Counted from the stretch's first letter, positions 35,070-44,119 are shown. The stretch is DNA of 64,000 nt from Donghicola eburneus (GCF_900115865.1 NZ_FOXY01000008.1:1-64000), one strand, 5' to 3'. Numbers and translations are program-made. Notes: a model not told the origin generated them from the sequence alone.

Positions 35070-36593
35070 ATGAACGAGATGGCTCAAGCCGGTTCGGCCA
35101 ACCGTGTGTCGCCCTTTAAAGAGCGTTATGACAACTTCATCGGCGGCAAGTTCGTTGCCCCCGCAGCAGGCCGTTACTTTGACAACGGCAGCCCCATCAC
35201 TGGCGGCAAAATCTGTGAAATCGCCCGTTCGGACGCGACCGACGTCGAAGCGGCGCTGGACGCAGCGCACGCAGCCAAAGCGGCATGGGGTCACGCATCG
35301 ACCACCGAACGCGCTGCAGTTCTGCTGAAAATCGCAGACGTCATGGAAGAAAACATGGAGCTTCTGGCGACATGTGAAACTTGGGACAACGGCAAGCCGA
35401 TCCGCGAGACCATGGCGGCTGACCTGCCGCTGGCAATCGACCACTTCCGTTACTTTGCTGGCGCTCTGCGCGCTCAGGAAGGTTCGATTTCGGAAATCGA
35501 CGCGGACACCATCGCGTACCACTTCCACGAGCCTCTGGGTGTTGTTGGCCAGATCATTCCCTGGAACTTCCCCCTGCTGATGGCCTGCTGGAAACTGGCA
35601 CCCGCACTGGCAGGCGGCAACTGCATCGTTCTGAAGCCCGCAGAACAGACCCCCGCAGCGATCATGGTTCTGTGTGAACTGCTGGCCGACGTCATCCCCG
35701 CAGGCGTTCTGAACGTCGTCAACGGCTTTGGTCTGGAAACCGGCAAGCCGCTGGCACAGTCCAAGCGCATCGCGAAGATCGCATTCACCGGCGAAACCTC
35801 GACCGGTCGCCTGATCATGCAGTACGCGTCGGAAAACCTGATCCCCGTAACTCTGGAGCTGGGTGGCAAGTCGCCGAACATCTTCTTCGAAGACGTTGCA
35901 GCACATGACGACGACTTCTTCGACAAGGCGATCGAAGGCTTCGTGATGTTCGCGCTGAACCAGGGCGAAGTTTGCACCTGCCCCAGCCGCGCGCTGATCC
36001 AGGAATCGATCTACGAGAAGTTCATGGAGCGCGCTCTGAAGCGTGTTGAAGAAATCGTTCAGGGCGACCCGCTGGACCCCAACACCATGATCGGTGCGCA
36101 GGCCTCGCAAGAGCAGCTGGAAAAGATCCTGAGCTACATCCAGATCGGTCGCGACGAAGGTGCGGAAGTTCTGGCTGGCGGCGATCGCAACATTCTGGGT
36201 GGTGATCTCGAGAACGGCTACTACGTCAAGCCGACCGTGATGAAGGGCCACAACAAGATGCGCATCTTCCAGGAAGAGATCTTTGGCCCCGTTGTGTCGG
36301 TCACGACCTTCAAGGACGCGGAAGAAGCTCTCGAGATCGCGAACGACACCCTCTACGGTTTGGGTGCAGGCGTCTGGTCGCGTGATGCGAACACCTGCTA
36401 CCGCTTTGGCCGTGCCATCGAGGCAGGCCGTGTCTGGACCAACTGCTACCACGCGTACCCCGCACACGCGGCGTTCGGTGGCTATAAGCAGTCCGGTGTT
36501 GGCCGCGAGAACCACAAGATGATGCTGGAGCACTATCAGCAGACCAAGAACATGCTGGTCAGCTACAGCCCCAAGAAACTGGGCTTCTTCTAA
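35070..36593 (+). CDS. NAD(P)-dependent aldehyde dehydrogenase (AcoD/ExaC/AldB type)
   Basis: A 507-residue aldehyde dehydrogenase. It shows [20 protein letters not shown] (cofactor site), [13 protein letters not shown] (general base Glu) and [11 protein letters not shown] (catalytic Cys), and FNGSP-like N-terminal features of the acetaldehyde dehydrogenase II branch (QIIPWNF, EEIFGPV). The longer open frame to 34983 is rejected because GAGGAGG precedes ATG 35070 at normal spacing. It oxidises an aldehyde, most likely acetaldehyde or a related C2-C3 aldehyde, to the acid. It pairs with DUF779 downstream, a common association. Confidence 0.92.
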   Translation: MNEMAQAGSANRVSPFKERYDNFIGGKFVAPAAGRYFDNGSPITGGKICEIARSDATDVEAALDAAHAAKAAWGHASTTERAAVLLKIADVMEENMELLATCETWDNGKPIRETMAADLPLAIDHFRYFAGALRAQEGSISEIDADTIAYHFHEPLGVVGQIIPWNFPLLMACWKLAPALAGGNCIVLKPAEQTPAAIMVLCELLADVIPAGVLNVVNGFGLETGKPLAQSKRIAKIAFTGETSTGRLIMQYASENLIPVTLELGGKSPNIFFEDVAAHDDDFFDKAIEGFVMFALNQGEVCTCPSRALIQESIYEKFMERALKRVEEIVQGDPLDPNTMIGAQASQEQLEKILSYIQIGRDEGAEVLAGGDRNILGGDLENGYYVKPTVMKGHNKMRIFQEEIFGPVVSVTTFKDAEEALEIANDTLYGLGAGVWSRDANTCYRFGRAIEAGRVWTNCYHAYPAHAAFGGYKQSGVGRENHKMMLEHYQQTKNMLVSYSPKKLGFF

Positions 36594-36604
36594 GTCTGGA
36601 ACAC

Positions 36605-36627
36605 GTGGGGGGCTGTCGGCCCCCCAC
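36605..36627 (+). terminator. Hairpin after the aldehyde dehydrogenase gene
   Basis: GTGGGGGGC (36605-36613), 5-base loop, GCCCCCCAC (36619-36627). There is no T-run after it, so it is more likely an intercistronic stability or attenuation element than a full terminator, with the DUF779 gene 42 bases on. Confidence 0.5.
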
Positions 36628-36668
36628 ACCCCCCGAGGGTATTTTCGCCAAGATGAAGGAGGCGGGTC

Positions 36669-37010
36669 GTGTCTGAAAAACTGGACAAGGTGTCTGCCAC
36701 CCCTGAAGCGCTGGAATTCCTGTCCGAGATCGTTGCCGATCATGGGCTTGTGATGTTCCACCAGTCCGGAGGCTGCTGCGATGGCTCGGCCCCGATGTGT
36801 TACGCGCAAGGGGATTTCCGCATTGGCGAGCACGATGTTTTACTAGGAGAGATTGGCGGCATGCCATTCTACATTTCGGGTAGTCAGTACGAGGTGTGGA
36901 AGCACACGGATTTGATCATCGACGTGATCGACGGCCGTGGCGGGATGTTTAGCCTTGATAATGGGCGGGAGCGTCGTTTCCTCACGCGTTCCAAGCTCTG
37001 CGCCACCTGA
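36669..37010 (+). CDS. DUF779 family protein
   Basis: A 113-residue cytoplasmic protein starting at GTG 36669 behind GGAGGCGGG. HQSGGCCDGSAPMCY (three cysteines, residues about 31-45) and GCPFYI-like GGMPFYISGSQYEVW are DUF779 hallmarks. DUF779 genes are repeatedly found next to AcoD/AldB-type aldehyde dehydrogenases, and the cysteine cluster suggests metal or thiol chemistry, but no function is established. Confidence 0.88.
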   Translation: MSEKLDKVSATPEALEFLSEIVADHGLVMFHQSGGCCDGSAPMCYAQGDFRIGEHDVLLGEIGGMPFYISGSQYEVWKHTDLIIDVIDGRGGMFSLDNGRERRFLTRSKLCAT

Positions 37011-37040
37011 CTCCCCACTCCTATCCAAGTGGCGCTATCC

Positions 37041-37080
37041 GGCGCAGGCCCCTCCTCACTGGCCTGCGCCTTATTCTTTT
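37041..37080 (+). terminator. Terminator after the DUF779 gene
   Basis: Perfect 10-bp stem GGCGCAGGCC (37041-37050) and GGCCTGCGCC (37061-37070) with a 10-base loop, followed by TTATTCTTTT. It ends at the stop codon of the convergent binding-protein gene. Confidence 0.8.
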
Positions 37081-38122
37081 ATGGGGATAGGAACTGAGGG
37101 GCCCCGAAGGTGGAACGCCACTGCGCGATGAACCGTTTGCGGCGGTGTTGGTCTAAGGCGACCAGAAGCATCGGATTGATCGGGATCGCACGTTCCGAGC
37201 TTTCGGGCAGGAAGGTCTCTTCGGGGTCGCGGCGCATTACGAGGCCACTTTCGCGTAGCAGCGCGTTTCCTTGGCTGGAGAGCAAGAAGTCCAGCAGCCG
37301 TGTGGCGGCACCTTGGTTCTGTGCGTTTCGCGGGATCATGTAGGCGCGTGACAGGAATAGCGTGTAGTCCTCTGGCATCACCACGCTGACATTGTCGCGG
37401 TACTGGGTGCTGACGTAAGACCCAAGCACGTTGTACGCGATCAGATAGCGGCCTGAACTGACCCCTTCGATGATCTCGTTCGAGCAGCAGGTGGCAACCG
37501 CGTTTACGCGGCTGAAGCCCTCGAGCAAAGCGCCAAATGTGCTGGCCTCAATACTGTCTGAAAACGCGAAGAGGTAGCCTAGGCCCGAGGCTTCGATGTC
37601 GTACGTGGCGATGCGATCCTCGTAAATGGGATTCTCGCGCCGCATAAGGTCCAGCAATTCGAAGCGGCTGTGTGGGACGTCCTCTTCTGAAACGAGCGCG
37701 GTGTTGTAGATGATGACGGCGGCTTCGCGCGTGATCCCCCAAAGCTCGTCGCGCCAGCGCCGATCATTGGGCAGGGCTTCGGTGAGGGGGGATCGGTAGG
37801 GCGCCGCGCACGCGCTGTTCACCAAGGACACAAGCTGGTGCACCGCCGAGGATAGGATCGCATCGGCACCGCGACCGGCTTCGCAATCCTTGAGGGATTC
37901 GGCGTAAAGCGCGTTTGAGCCCCACTGTTCGTAGATTACGCGGATGTCGGAGTTCAGACGGACGAACTCTTCGATTGTAGGCCCCAAGACGCGGATATCC
38001 GTGGTGGAGCGAAACAGCATCGGGCGGGCGGACTCTGCGCCAAACACGGCAACCGCTTCTTCGGCATGGGCTGGCAGGCTAAAGAGGCACAGCAAAAGGG
38101 CCGCGATCATTCTGCGGATCAT
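37079..38122 (-). CDS. Periplasmic ABC-type substrate-binding protein coupled to a sensor kinase
   Basis: A 347-residue secreted protein (signal peptide MIRRMIAALLLCLFSLPAHA) of the iron(III)/extracellular-solute-binding class: RPMLFRSTTDIRVLGPTIEEF, then GADAILSSAVHQLVSLVN and ELWGITREAAVIIYNTALV. No ABC permease or ATPase lies nearby. Instead its start overlaps the kinase stop (ATGA), so it is made with the TctE-like kinase and probably serves as its periplasmic ligand receptor. It is not a TctC-type protein, so it is separate from the transporter's own binding subunit. Confidence 0.82.
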   Translation of the reverse strand: MIRRMIAALLLCLFSLPAHAEEAVAVFGAESARPMLFRSTTDIRVLGPTIEEFVRLNSDIRVIYEQWGSNALYAESLKDCEAGRGADAILSSAVHQLVSLVNSACAAPYRSPLTEALPNDRRWRDELWGITREAAVIIYNTALVSEEDVPHSRFELLDLMRRENPIYEDRIATYDIEASGLGYLFAFSDSIEASTFGALLEGFSRVNAVATCCSNEIIEGVSSGRYLIAYNVLGSYVSTQYRDNVSVVMPEDYTLFLSRAYMIPRNAQNQGAATRLLDFLLSSQGNALLRESGLVMRRDPEETFLPESSERAIPINPMLLVALDQHRRKRFIAQWRSTFGAPQFLSP

Positions 38123-39516
38123 TGGGGCTCTCCGGTTTGGGCTGGTAGGGTGAGTGTAACGCGGAAGCCGTCTTCGCCCCGTCCCATGGTCAGCTCACCT
38201 GCGAAAGCGCTGGCGACAGAGCGAACGATAGACAGGCCCAAGCCTGCGCTGCGCCCCGAAGAGGCGGCGCTGCGTTCGAAGCGTTGGCCGATGCGGTCCA
38301 GAATGTCGGCGGGGGGGCCAGAGCCCGCATCCTCGACCCAAATTTCCGCCGAGCCCCCATGTTGCGATACCCCGATAACCACGGGCGACTGGCCATGGCG
38401 CAGCGCATTGTTAAACATGTTTTTTGCCGCCTCGACCAAAGAGATCTCGTCGGCCAGTACAATCACTTCGTCCGGTCCGATCCGCAGTTCCACCTCTGTT
38501 TCGGGCGAGAGAAGTTCGTGATCCTTGGTCTCGACGACATTCAGAGCGATGTCGCGCAAATCCACTGGCAAAGGTGGCGCGCTGTCTGATCGGTGGATCA
38601 CGAGCGCGCGGGACAGCATCTGGTCCAAAAGTTCGCCCAAGGATCGCGAGCGGCGCGTCAGGCGGGTGACCATCTGGTTTCGCACGTCCTCGTCTGTGGC
38701 TTCGACGATTAGCTCTGATTGAGCTCGGATAGCGGCAACGGGGGTGCGCAGTTGATGCGCGGTGTCCGAAATCAGATGTCGCATGCTACTGACCTGACGG
38801 TCCAGACGCAGCATAAACCGGTTCATGGCGTCGATCATGACGGACACTTCGGCGGGCACGTTCCGGTCCATGGGGGTCAGATCGTAGGGATCTCGGTCCA
38901 GTAATTCATCGGCGATCTTGTTTAGCGGGGCCATCGCATTGCGGATCACGAGTGTGGCCAGAACCATCAGCGCAAGTCCAGCCACGAGCGAAGCGATCAG
39001 GGCATCCCGGGTCAGTCCCAGAGCCATGACATTCCGAGCGGCGAGCGTTTGTCCGACCGTTACGCTGACCGTGCCCGAAAAATCCCTTTCGGCAAAGCGG
39101 CGGTACACAGTTACGAAACGCGCAGCCTCGTCTTGCATGGGGGCATCGTAGAACACGGGGCCACCTGTCGTGCTCGATTTCGGCAGGCGCACATGGTCTT
39201 GGCCCGTCAGAAGTTGCCCGCGCGAGCCGCGCACGGCGTAGGCCACGCGGTCATCGGGCGCCAGCGCCAAGAGTTGGAAGGCCGAGACTGGGAGATCGGT
39301 CAGAGGTTCGCCCCCGATCACCGCAATCGACTCTGCGATGTCGTTGGCGGCGCCTAAAAGCAGGCGGTCATATGCTTGGCGGGCAGCTTGGCGGCCGTAG
39401 GCAAAGCTCGCGATGGCAACAATGATTCCACCGATCAGCAAAAGCGAGAGCACACCTGTCACCACACGTGACGACAAAGATCGCTGTCGCGCGGTGGAAA
39501 TCAGAGGCTCATTCAT
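38119..39516 (-). CDS. tctE: Sensor histidine kinase, TctE-like
   Basis: A 465-residue membrane kinase with spans at about 19-44 and 175-198 enclosing a periplasmic domain of about 130 residues. A HAMP-like linker (APLNKIADELLDRDPYDLTPM) leads to the H-box SDTAHQLRTPVAAI and a HATPase domain with NNALRHG, DAGSGPP and GRSAGLGLSIV. Layout and position beside tctCBA match TctE, which controls tricarboxylate uptake. Overlaps tctD by 8 bases and the binding-protein gene by 4. Confidence 0.9.
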   Translation of the reverse strand: MNEPLISTARQRSLSSRVVTGVLSLLLIGGIIVAIASFAYGRQAARQAYDRLLLGAANDIAESIAVIGGEPLTDLPVSAFQLLALAPDDRVAYAVRGSRGQLLTGQDHVRLPKSSTTGGPVFYDAPMQDEAARFVTVYRRFAERDFSGTVSVTVGQTLAARNVMALGLTRDALIASLVAGLALMVLATLVIRNAMAPLNKIADELLDRDPYDLTPMDRNVPAEVSVMIDAMNRFMLRLDRQVSSMRHLISDTAHQLRTPVAAIRAQSELIVEATDEDVRNQMVTRLTRRSRSLGELLDQMLSRALVIHRSDSAPPLPVDLRDIALNVVETKDHELLSPETEVELRIGPDEVIVLADEISLVEAAKNMFNNALRHGQSPVVIGVSQHGGSAEIWVEDAGSGPPADILDRIGQRFERSAASSGRSAGLGLSIVRSVASAFAGELTMGRGEDGFRVTLTLPAQTGEPQ

Positions 39517-40180
39517 CCAGAATGATCCGGTATCCGAGCCGTCGTTGGGTCTCGATCGAGACGCCGCTGCCCGCCAGTTTCTTGCGCAGGCGGCCGATAT
39601 ACAGCTCGATCGCGTTCAATCCCACGTCCGCGTTTTCAAAGGCGAAAAGGCCGTCATACAAGCGCTCTTTGTTCAGAGTTTTGCCACTGTTTCGCAGCAA
39701 AAGCCCCAGCAGAGCAGCCTCGCGCCGCGTCAAGTCCAAAGGTGTGTCCGACAGGTCTGCGGTCATCGTCGACGGCTGGAATTTCAAAGGGCCAAGGGTC
39801 AGTGTGTCGGTCTTTTGTTCGGCCTCGCGGCGGACAAGAGCGCGGAGGCGGGCCTCTAGTTCCCTGTAATCAAAGGGCTTTACCAGATAGTCATCAGCCC
39901 CGAGATTTAGTGCGGATACTCGGTCATCCACGGAAAACAGCGCGGTTAGCATCAGAACAGGCGTGCGCACGCCGCGTGCGCGCAGGTCTGCAAGCAGTTC
40001 TGTACCCGTGCGATCAGGAAGGTTGATATCGAGAACCAAGGCATCATAGCGCTGCACAGCGAGGAAATCCTCGGCTGCCTCGCACGATTCGGCCATGTCA
40101 CAGGCCATACCTGCCTTGCCTAGGCGAATCGCGATGGCCTCTGCCATGTCGGTGGCGTCCTCGACAATCAGAATGCGCAT
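39509..40180 (-). CDS. tctD: OmpR-family response regulator, TctD-like
   Basis: A 223-residue regulator: receiver domain with Asp8 in VEDATD, phospho-acceptor Asp51 in LVLDINLPDRTG and Lys in DDYLVKPFDY, then a winged-helix DNA-binding domain ending GVSIETQRRLGYRIIL. It is first in a three-gene unit with the kinase and binding protein, and divergent from tctC, its presumed target. A 15-base palindrome lies in the shared gap. Confidence 0.92.
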   Translation of the reverse strand: MRILIVEDATDMAEAIAIRLGKAGMACDMAESCEAAEDFLAVQRYDALVLDINLPDRTGTELLADLRARGVRTPVLMLTALFSVDDRVSALNLGADDYLVKPFDYRELEARLRALVRREAEQKTDTLTLGPLKFQPSTMTADLSDTPLDLTRREAALLGLLLRNSGKTLNKERLYDGLFAFENADVGLNAIELYIGRLRKKLAGSGVSIETQRRLGYRIILDE

Positions 40181-40216
40181 CTTTTTCCTCTATCGGGTCT
40201 ATCTGCCGGCGCTTTG

Positions 40217-40231
40217 CTGTCAAATTGACAG
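40217..40231 (+). promoter_or_regulatory. Palindrome over a -35 box in the tctD/tctC gap
   Basis: CTGTCAA-A-TTGACAG is a perfect 7-1-7 palindrome that contains a consensus TTGACA -35 box (40225-40230) reading towards tctC. A second GACAG half-site follows (40238-40242), and no good -10 was found at 17-18 bases, which would fit an activator-dependent promoter. Candidate TctD site. Confidence 0.5.
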
Positions 40232-40367
40232 GTTCGCGACAGCTTTCATCGCTACTTAACTCCTTCATAGCCCGCCAAGAGGAGACTGCAAACACAAGCA
40301 GCGCTGGCGGGTTCATACCGGACAGGCCCGAAATCTGTCTGATGGATCACTGTGGAGGAGAACATCA

Positions 40368-41357
40368 ATGATCTTTAAAGCGACTCGTATGACCGTGGCC
40401 GCCCTGATGCTGGGTGCATCCGCATTTGCAGCGTCCGCCGAAGGCTGGCAGCCCGAGAACCCCGAGTGTATCGCTCCCGCAAACCCCGGTGGTGGCTGGG
40501 ACTTCACCTGCCGTCAGGTTGGTAAATCCATGCAGGACCTCGGTCTGATCGAGAAAACCATGCAGGTCGTGAACCTCGCCGGTGGCGGCGGTGGTGTGGC
40601 GTTTGCCGAAGTTGTGAACAAGCGCGGCGACGATAATGACCTGATCGTTGCAGGTTCGACCGCAACTGCGACTCGTCTGGCGCAGGGCGCATACCCCGGC
40701 AACACCTATGACCAGGTGCGTTGGCTAGCGTCGATCGGTGCGGACTACGGTGTCATCGCCGTTGCAGCCGACAGCGAAGTGAACACCCTGCCCGAACTGC
40801 TGGACATGATCAAAAACGATCCCACCTCGGTATCGGTTGCTGGCGGCTCGGCTGTTGGCGGCTGGGACCACCTGAAGGTTCTGATCGCAGCAAACGCATA
40901 CGGCGTCGAAGATGTCCGTTCGGTGAAATATATCGCGTTTGATGGCGGCGGCGAAGCTGTGACCCAGCTGCTGGCTGGCTCGGTTCAGGCGTTCACCGGC
41001 GACGTTTCCGAAGCAAAAGGCTTTGTTGACAGCGGTGACGTCAAAGTTATCGCAGTTCTGTCGCCCGAGCGTCTGGGTGGCGAATTCGCTGACTTCCCGA
41101 CTGCAAAAGAGCAGGGCATCGACGCGATCGGCGCAAACTGGCGCGGCTTCTACGCCCCCGCTGGCATGAGCGACGAAGCATACGAAGCATGGGTTTCGAA
41201 AATCGGTGATCTGTATGAATCGGCCGAGTGGAAAGACATCATGGCAGCAAACGGTCTGGCACCGCTCGACCTGCGCGGCGATGAATTCCAGACCTTTGTT
41301 TCGCGCTCTGTGAACCAGATCCAGAACATCTCGAAAGAGATCGGGATCATCAAGTAA
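40368..41357 (+). CDS. tctC: Tripartite tricarboxylate transporter, periplasmic binding protein TctC
   Basis: A 329-residue binding protein (Bug/TctC family) with a signal peptide ending in AFAASA at residue 24. CIAPANPGGGWDFTCRQVG is the carboxylate-binding loop of the family, and VNLAGGGGGVAFAEV and GSTATATRLAQG follow. Very similar proteins serve citrate or other tricarboxylates, but the ligand cannot be read from sequence. A strong hairpin separates it from tctB. Confidence 0.9.
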   Translation: MIFKATRMTVAALMLGASAFAASAEGWQPENPECIAPANPGGGWDFTCRQVGKSMQDLGLIEKTMQVVNLAGGGGGVAFAEVVNKRGDDNDLIVAGSTATATRLAQGAYPGNTYDQVRWLASIGADYGVIAVAADSEVNTLPELLDMIKNDPTSVSVAGGSAVGGWDHLKVLIAANAYGVEDVRSVKYIAFDGGGEAVTQLLAGSVQAFTGDVSEAKGFVDSGDVKVIAVLSPERLGGEFADFPTAKEQGIDAIGANWRGFYAPAGMSDEAYEAWVSKIGDLYESAEWKDIMAANGLAPLDLRGDEFQTFVSRSVNQIQNISKEIGIIK

Positions 41358-41387
41358 TTCTACGCAGCCCCCCTGTGTAGACACCTA

Positions 41388-41423
41388 GGGACGCCGCCTC
41401 TCCCCTTCATGCGGCGTCCCTTT
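41388..41423 (+). terminator. Intercistronic hairpin tctC-tctB
   Basis: Perfect 10-bp stem GGGACGCCGC (41388-41397) and GCGGCGTCCC (41411-41420) with a 13-base loop, then TTT. As after choX, it probably raises binding protein over membrane subunits. Confidence 0.65.
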
Positions 41424-41459
41424 CCATATCCAAACCATAGCCGTCTCAGGAGATCCTTG

Positions 41460-41891
41460 ATGAGTGATCGTATCTTCGGCGTGTTCGGCGTTCTTCTGGC
41501 CATCGGGTACGCAATGTCTGCCCTCGCCATTGAAGAGAGCTTTTTGTCGGACGCAGTCGGCCCCAAAGCCTTTCCCCTGATTATCGCAGCTATCCTCGGC
41601 ATCAGCTCTGCCGTGATTGCGATCAAACCCGATCCCGAGCCGCACTGGCCTGACTTTGGTCGCTTCGTCGAAATCGCGGCCGCCGTCGTCGTGATGGTCC
41701 TGTACGCAGAGTTCCTGCCGATCATCGGATTTGTCTTCGCGACCGCAATCGCTGCCACCTATCTGGCGTGGCGTCTGGGCTCGACCATCATCGGATCTGT
41801 CGCAACAGGCGTCGGAACCTCGGTCGGCATCTACGTTATCTTCCACCTCGTGCTCGGGCTGTCGTTGGCCCGTGGCCCGCTCGGCTTCTAA
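41460..41891 (+). CDS. tctB: Tripartite tricarboxylate transporter, small membrane subunit TctB
   Basis: A 143-residue membrane protein with four hydrophobic spans, as usual for TctB. ATG 41460 with AGGAGA 6 bases upstream is preferred to a longer frame whose extra 17 residues are basic and non-conserved. FLSDAVGPKAFPLIIA near the N-terminus is a family feature. Followed by tctA after 11 bases. Confidence 0.9.
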   Translation: MSDRIFGVFGVLLAIGYAMSALAIEESFLSDAVGPKAFPLIIAAILGISSAVIAIKPDPEPHWPDFGRFVEIAAAVVVMVLYAEFLPIIGFVFATAIAATYLAWRLGSTIIGSVATGVGTSVGIYVIFHLVLGLSLARGPLGF

Positions 41892-41902
41892 GGAGACACG
41901 AT

Positions 41903-43441
41903 ATGGATATCCTTTCTGCTCTTGGCGATGGCTTTGCGATCGCTCTGACCTTTGAAAATCTGCTTCTGGCGCTGCTGGGCTGTTTTCTGGGGACTGTTAT
42001 GGGCGCGCTGCCCGGCCTTGGGCCGTCGAACGGCGTGGCTATTCTGATCCCGCTGGCGTTCACGCTGGGTCTGGGGGCGACGCCGTCGCTGATCCTGCTG
42101 ACGTCTGTGTACTACGGCGCCATGTATGGTGGCCGCATCAGCTCGATCTTGCTGAACATTCCGGGCGATGAGCCTGCGATGATGACCTGTCTCGACGGTC
42201 ACCCGATGGCGAAAAAGGGCATGGCCGGCGAAGCGCTGTCCCTCTCCGGTATCGCCTCTTTCGTGGGTGCGTTCTTTGCAACATGGGGTCTGATCCTGTT
42301 GGCGCCCCAGCTGGTCAAAGTCGCCCTGCTGTTCGGCCCCGCTGAATACTTTGCCCTGTTCGCTTTGGCGTTCATGACCCTTGGTGGCGTGAGCTCGACC
42401 AACCAAGCCAAGTCGGCCTTCGCCGCTGCGCTGGGTCTGGGTCTGGCGATGATCGGTGTGGACACCCAGACCGGCGTGCCGCGCTTCACCTTTGGCGAAG
42501 TGCACCTCTATGACGGTCTCGATTTCCTTGTCGCTATCGTGGGTCTATTCGCCCTGTCCGAGGTTCTGATCTTCCTCGAAGAGCGTCACGGCAAAGCCAG
42601 CGCCGAAGGTCGTCAACTGAAAGTGGGCCGTCTGACGCCGCCGCTGTCGATGATCAAGCAGTGTACGCCGACCATGCTGCGCACCTCTGTTCTGGGCTTC
42701 ATCGCTGGCGTTCTGCCCGGTGCGGGCGCATCGCTGGGTTCGTTCATCAGCTACTCGATGGAAAAGCGTCTGGTCGACAAAGAAGGCACTTTCGGCACCG
42801 GCGATCCTCGTGGTGTGGCTGCGCCTGAGACGGGCAACAACGCGGCTGCGGGTGGTGCTCTGGTGCCGATGCTGGCGCTAGGTGTCCCCGGATCCGGTAC
42901 CACCGCTGTTCTACTGGCTGTTCTGCTGTCGCTCAACATCACCCCTGGCCCGCTGCTGTTCACCCAGAACCCTGATGTGGTTTGGGGTCTGATCGCAGCG
43001 CTGTTCATCGCGAACTTCATGCTGCTGGCGATGAACATCCCGATGGTCGGCCTGTTCACCCGCCTGCTGATGGTACCCCCGCGCATCCTGATGCCTGTGG
43101 TTGCGATGGTCAGCTTTGTCGGCATCTACGGCATCTCGGGCTCGTCCTTTGACCTGCTGGTGATGATCGGCTTCGGTGTCATGGGCTGGGTTCTGCGCAA
43201 GCTAGATGTGCCGCTGGTGCCCATCATCCTCGGGACCCTGCTGGGGAACTCGATGGAGGCCAACCTGCGCCGTGCGATCACCATCGACAACGGTGACTGG
43301 TGGACCCTCGTGGATAGCCCCCTGTCGCTCGGACTATGGGCGATTGCGATCATCGGCTTCGTGATGCCCATCATCTTTGGCCGTGTCGTGAAAAACAAAA
43401 TGCGCCAGCGCAAAGACGAAGAAGGCGCAATCTCGGACTAA
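41903..43441 (+). CDS. tctA: Tripartite tricarboxylate transporter, large membrane subunit TctA
   Basis: A 512-residue permease with about 11-12 spans. The duplicated family motif appears as MGALPGLGPSNGVAILIPL near the N-terminus and AGVLPGAGASLGSFISY in the middle, with GGRISSILLNIPGDEPAMMT and LALGVPGSGTTAVLL. ATG 41903 has AAGGAG upstream and was chosen over an out-of-family 45-codon extension inside tctB. It ends before a strong terminator. Confidence 0.93.
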   Translation: MDILSALGDGFAIALTFENLLLALLGCFLGTVMGALPGLGPSNGVAILIPLAFTLGLGATPSLILLTSVYYGAMYGGRISSILLNIPGDEPAMMTCLDGHPMAKKGMAGEALSLSGIASFVGAFFATWGLILLAPQLVKVALLFGPAEYFALFALAFMTLGGVSSTNQAKSAFAAALGLGLAMIGVDTQTGVPRFTFGEVHLYDGLDFLVAIVGLFALSEVLIFLEERHGKASAEGRQLKVGRLTPPLSMIKQCTPTMLRTSVLGFIAGVLPGAGASLGSFISYSMEKRLVDKEGTFGTGDPRGVAAPETGNNAAAGGALVPMLALGVPGSGTTAVLLAVLLSLNITPGPLLFTQNPDVVWGLIAALFIANFMLLAMNIPMVGLFTRLLMVPPRILMPVVAMVSFVGIYGISGSSFDLLVMIGFGVMGWVLRKLDVPLVPIILGTLLGNSMEANLRRAITIDNGDWWTLVDSPLSLGLWAIAIIGFVMPIIFGRVVKNKMRQRKDEEGAISD

Positions 43442-43465
43442 AAAACGACCACTCACGCAACTCGA

Positions 43466-43496
43466 AGCCCTCGCCCTAGCGGCGGGGGCTTTTTTT
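43466..43496 (+). terminator. Terminator after tctA
   Basis: AGCCCTCGCC (43466-43475), 5-base loop, GGCGGGGGCT (43481-43490) and a run of seven T. The T-run overlaps the stop codon of the convergent tetR gene. Confidence 0.88.
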
Positions 43497-44094
43497 ACGT
43501 GGCGGGCATCAAAGTGCGAAGACCTTGGATCGCGCGCTTGGCCCGCGCCGCGCGCATATCCGCGGACGGGACGGGCACCCGCGCAACCACCCGACGGATT
43601 TGCCAGTCCCCCAACAGCAGCGACAGATACAGATCGCAGGCCGCCTCTGCGGGTCCAGAGATGGCCCGCTGCCGGATCGCGCGTTCCATCACCGCGACGA
43701 TTAGAGGCTGCACGGTGTCTCGTCCTGCCTCGGCCAAGGTTTGTCCAAGCGTCCCGCTAGCATCCGCCGCTGCCGCTCGGTTCAAGGCGACCGCGCGCTC
43801 TCCGAGCAGGGTGTCCAAGAGCAAGGGGCCGAACTCTTCGAGCACGTCGAGCGGCGCACGATCCTGCGCCGCCGCCTGCCGCAAGACGGACGCGACCCGA
43901 TCAGCGTTGCGCGTGACGAGGGCGCGAAAGAGCCCGACCTTGTCCCCATACCAACGGTACATCGTCTCGTTCGAGCATTTCGCCCGCTTGGCAATCGACA
44001 GCATCGAAGCACCAGCGAACCCTTTCTCTGCCAGAACCGCGTAGGCTGCCTCTTCGATTTGTTCGCTCCGTGCGTCTTTCTTGGTGTCCTGCAT
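43495..44094 (-). CDS. TetR-family transcriptional regulator
   Basis: A 199-residue TetR protein: N-terminal HTH (residues about 10-55, GFAGASMLSIAKRAKCSNETMYRWYGDK) and a ligand-binding C-terminal domain ending with TetR_C-like helices. It is divergent from the DUF1772 gene; two repeat-type operator candidates fill the gap, so it probably represses that gene and itself. Ligand unknown. Confidence 0.9.
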   Translation of the reverse strand: MQDTKKDARSEQIEEAAYAVLAEKGFAGASMLSIAKRAKCSNETMYRWYGDKVGLFRALVTRNADRVASVLRQAAAQDRAPLDVLEEFGPLLLDTLLGERAVALNRAAAADASGTLGQTLAEAGRDTVQPLIVAVMERAIRQRAISGPAEAACDLYLSLLLGDWQIRRVVARVPVPSADMRAARAKRAIQGLRTLMPAT

Positions 44095-44119
44095 AGTCGT
44101 CTCCCAATCACTTGACCGA

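Noticed and set aside
35052-36833. A minus-strand open frame of 593 codons opposite the aldehyde dehydrogenase
   Set aside because: Antisense to a clear dehydrogenase with its own ribosome-binding site; no recognisable domain.
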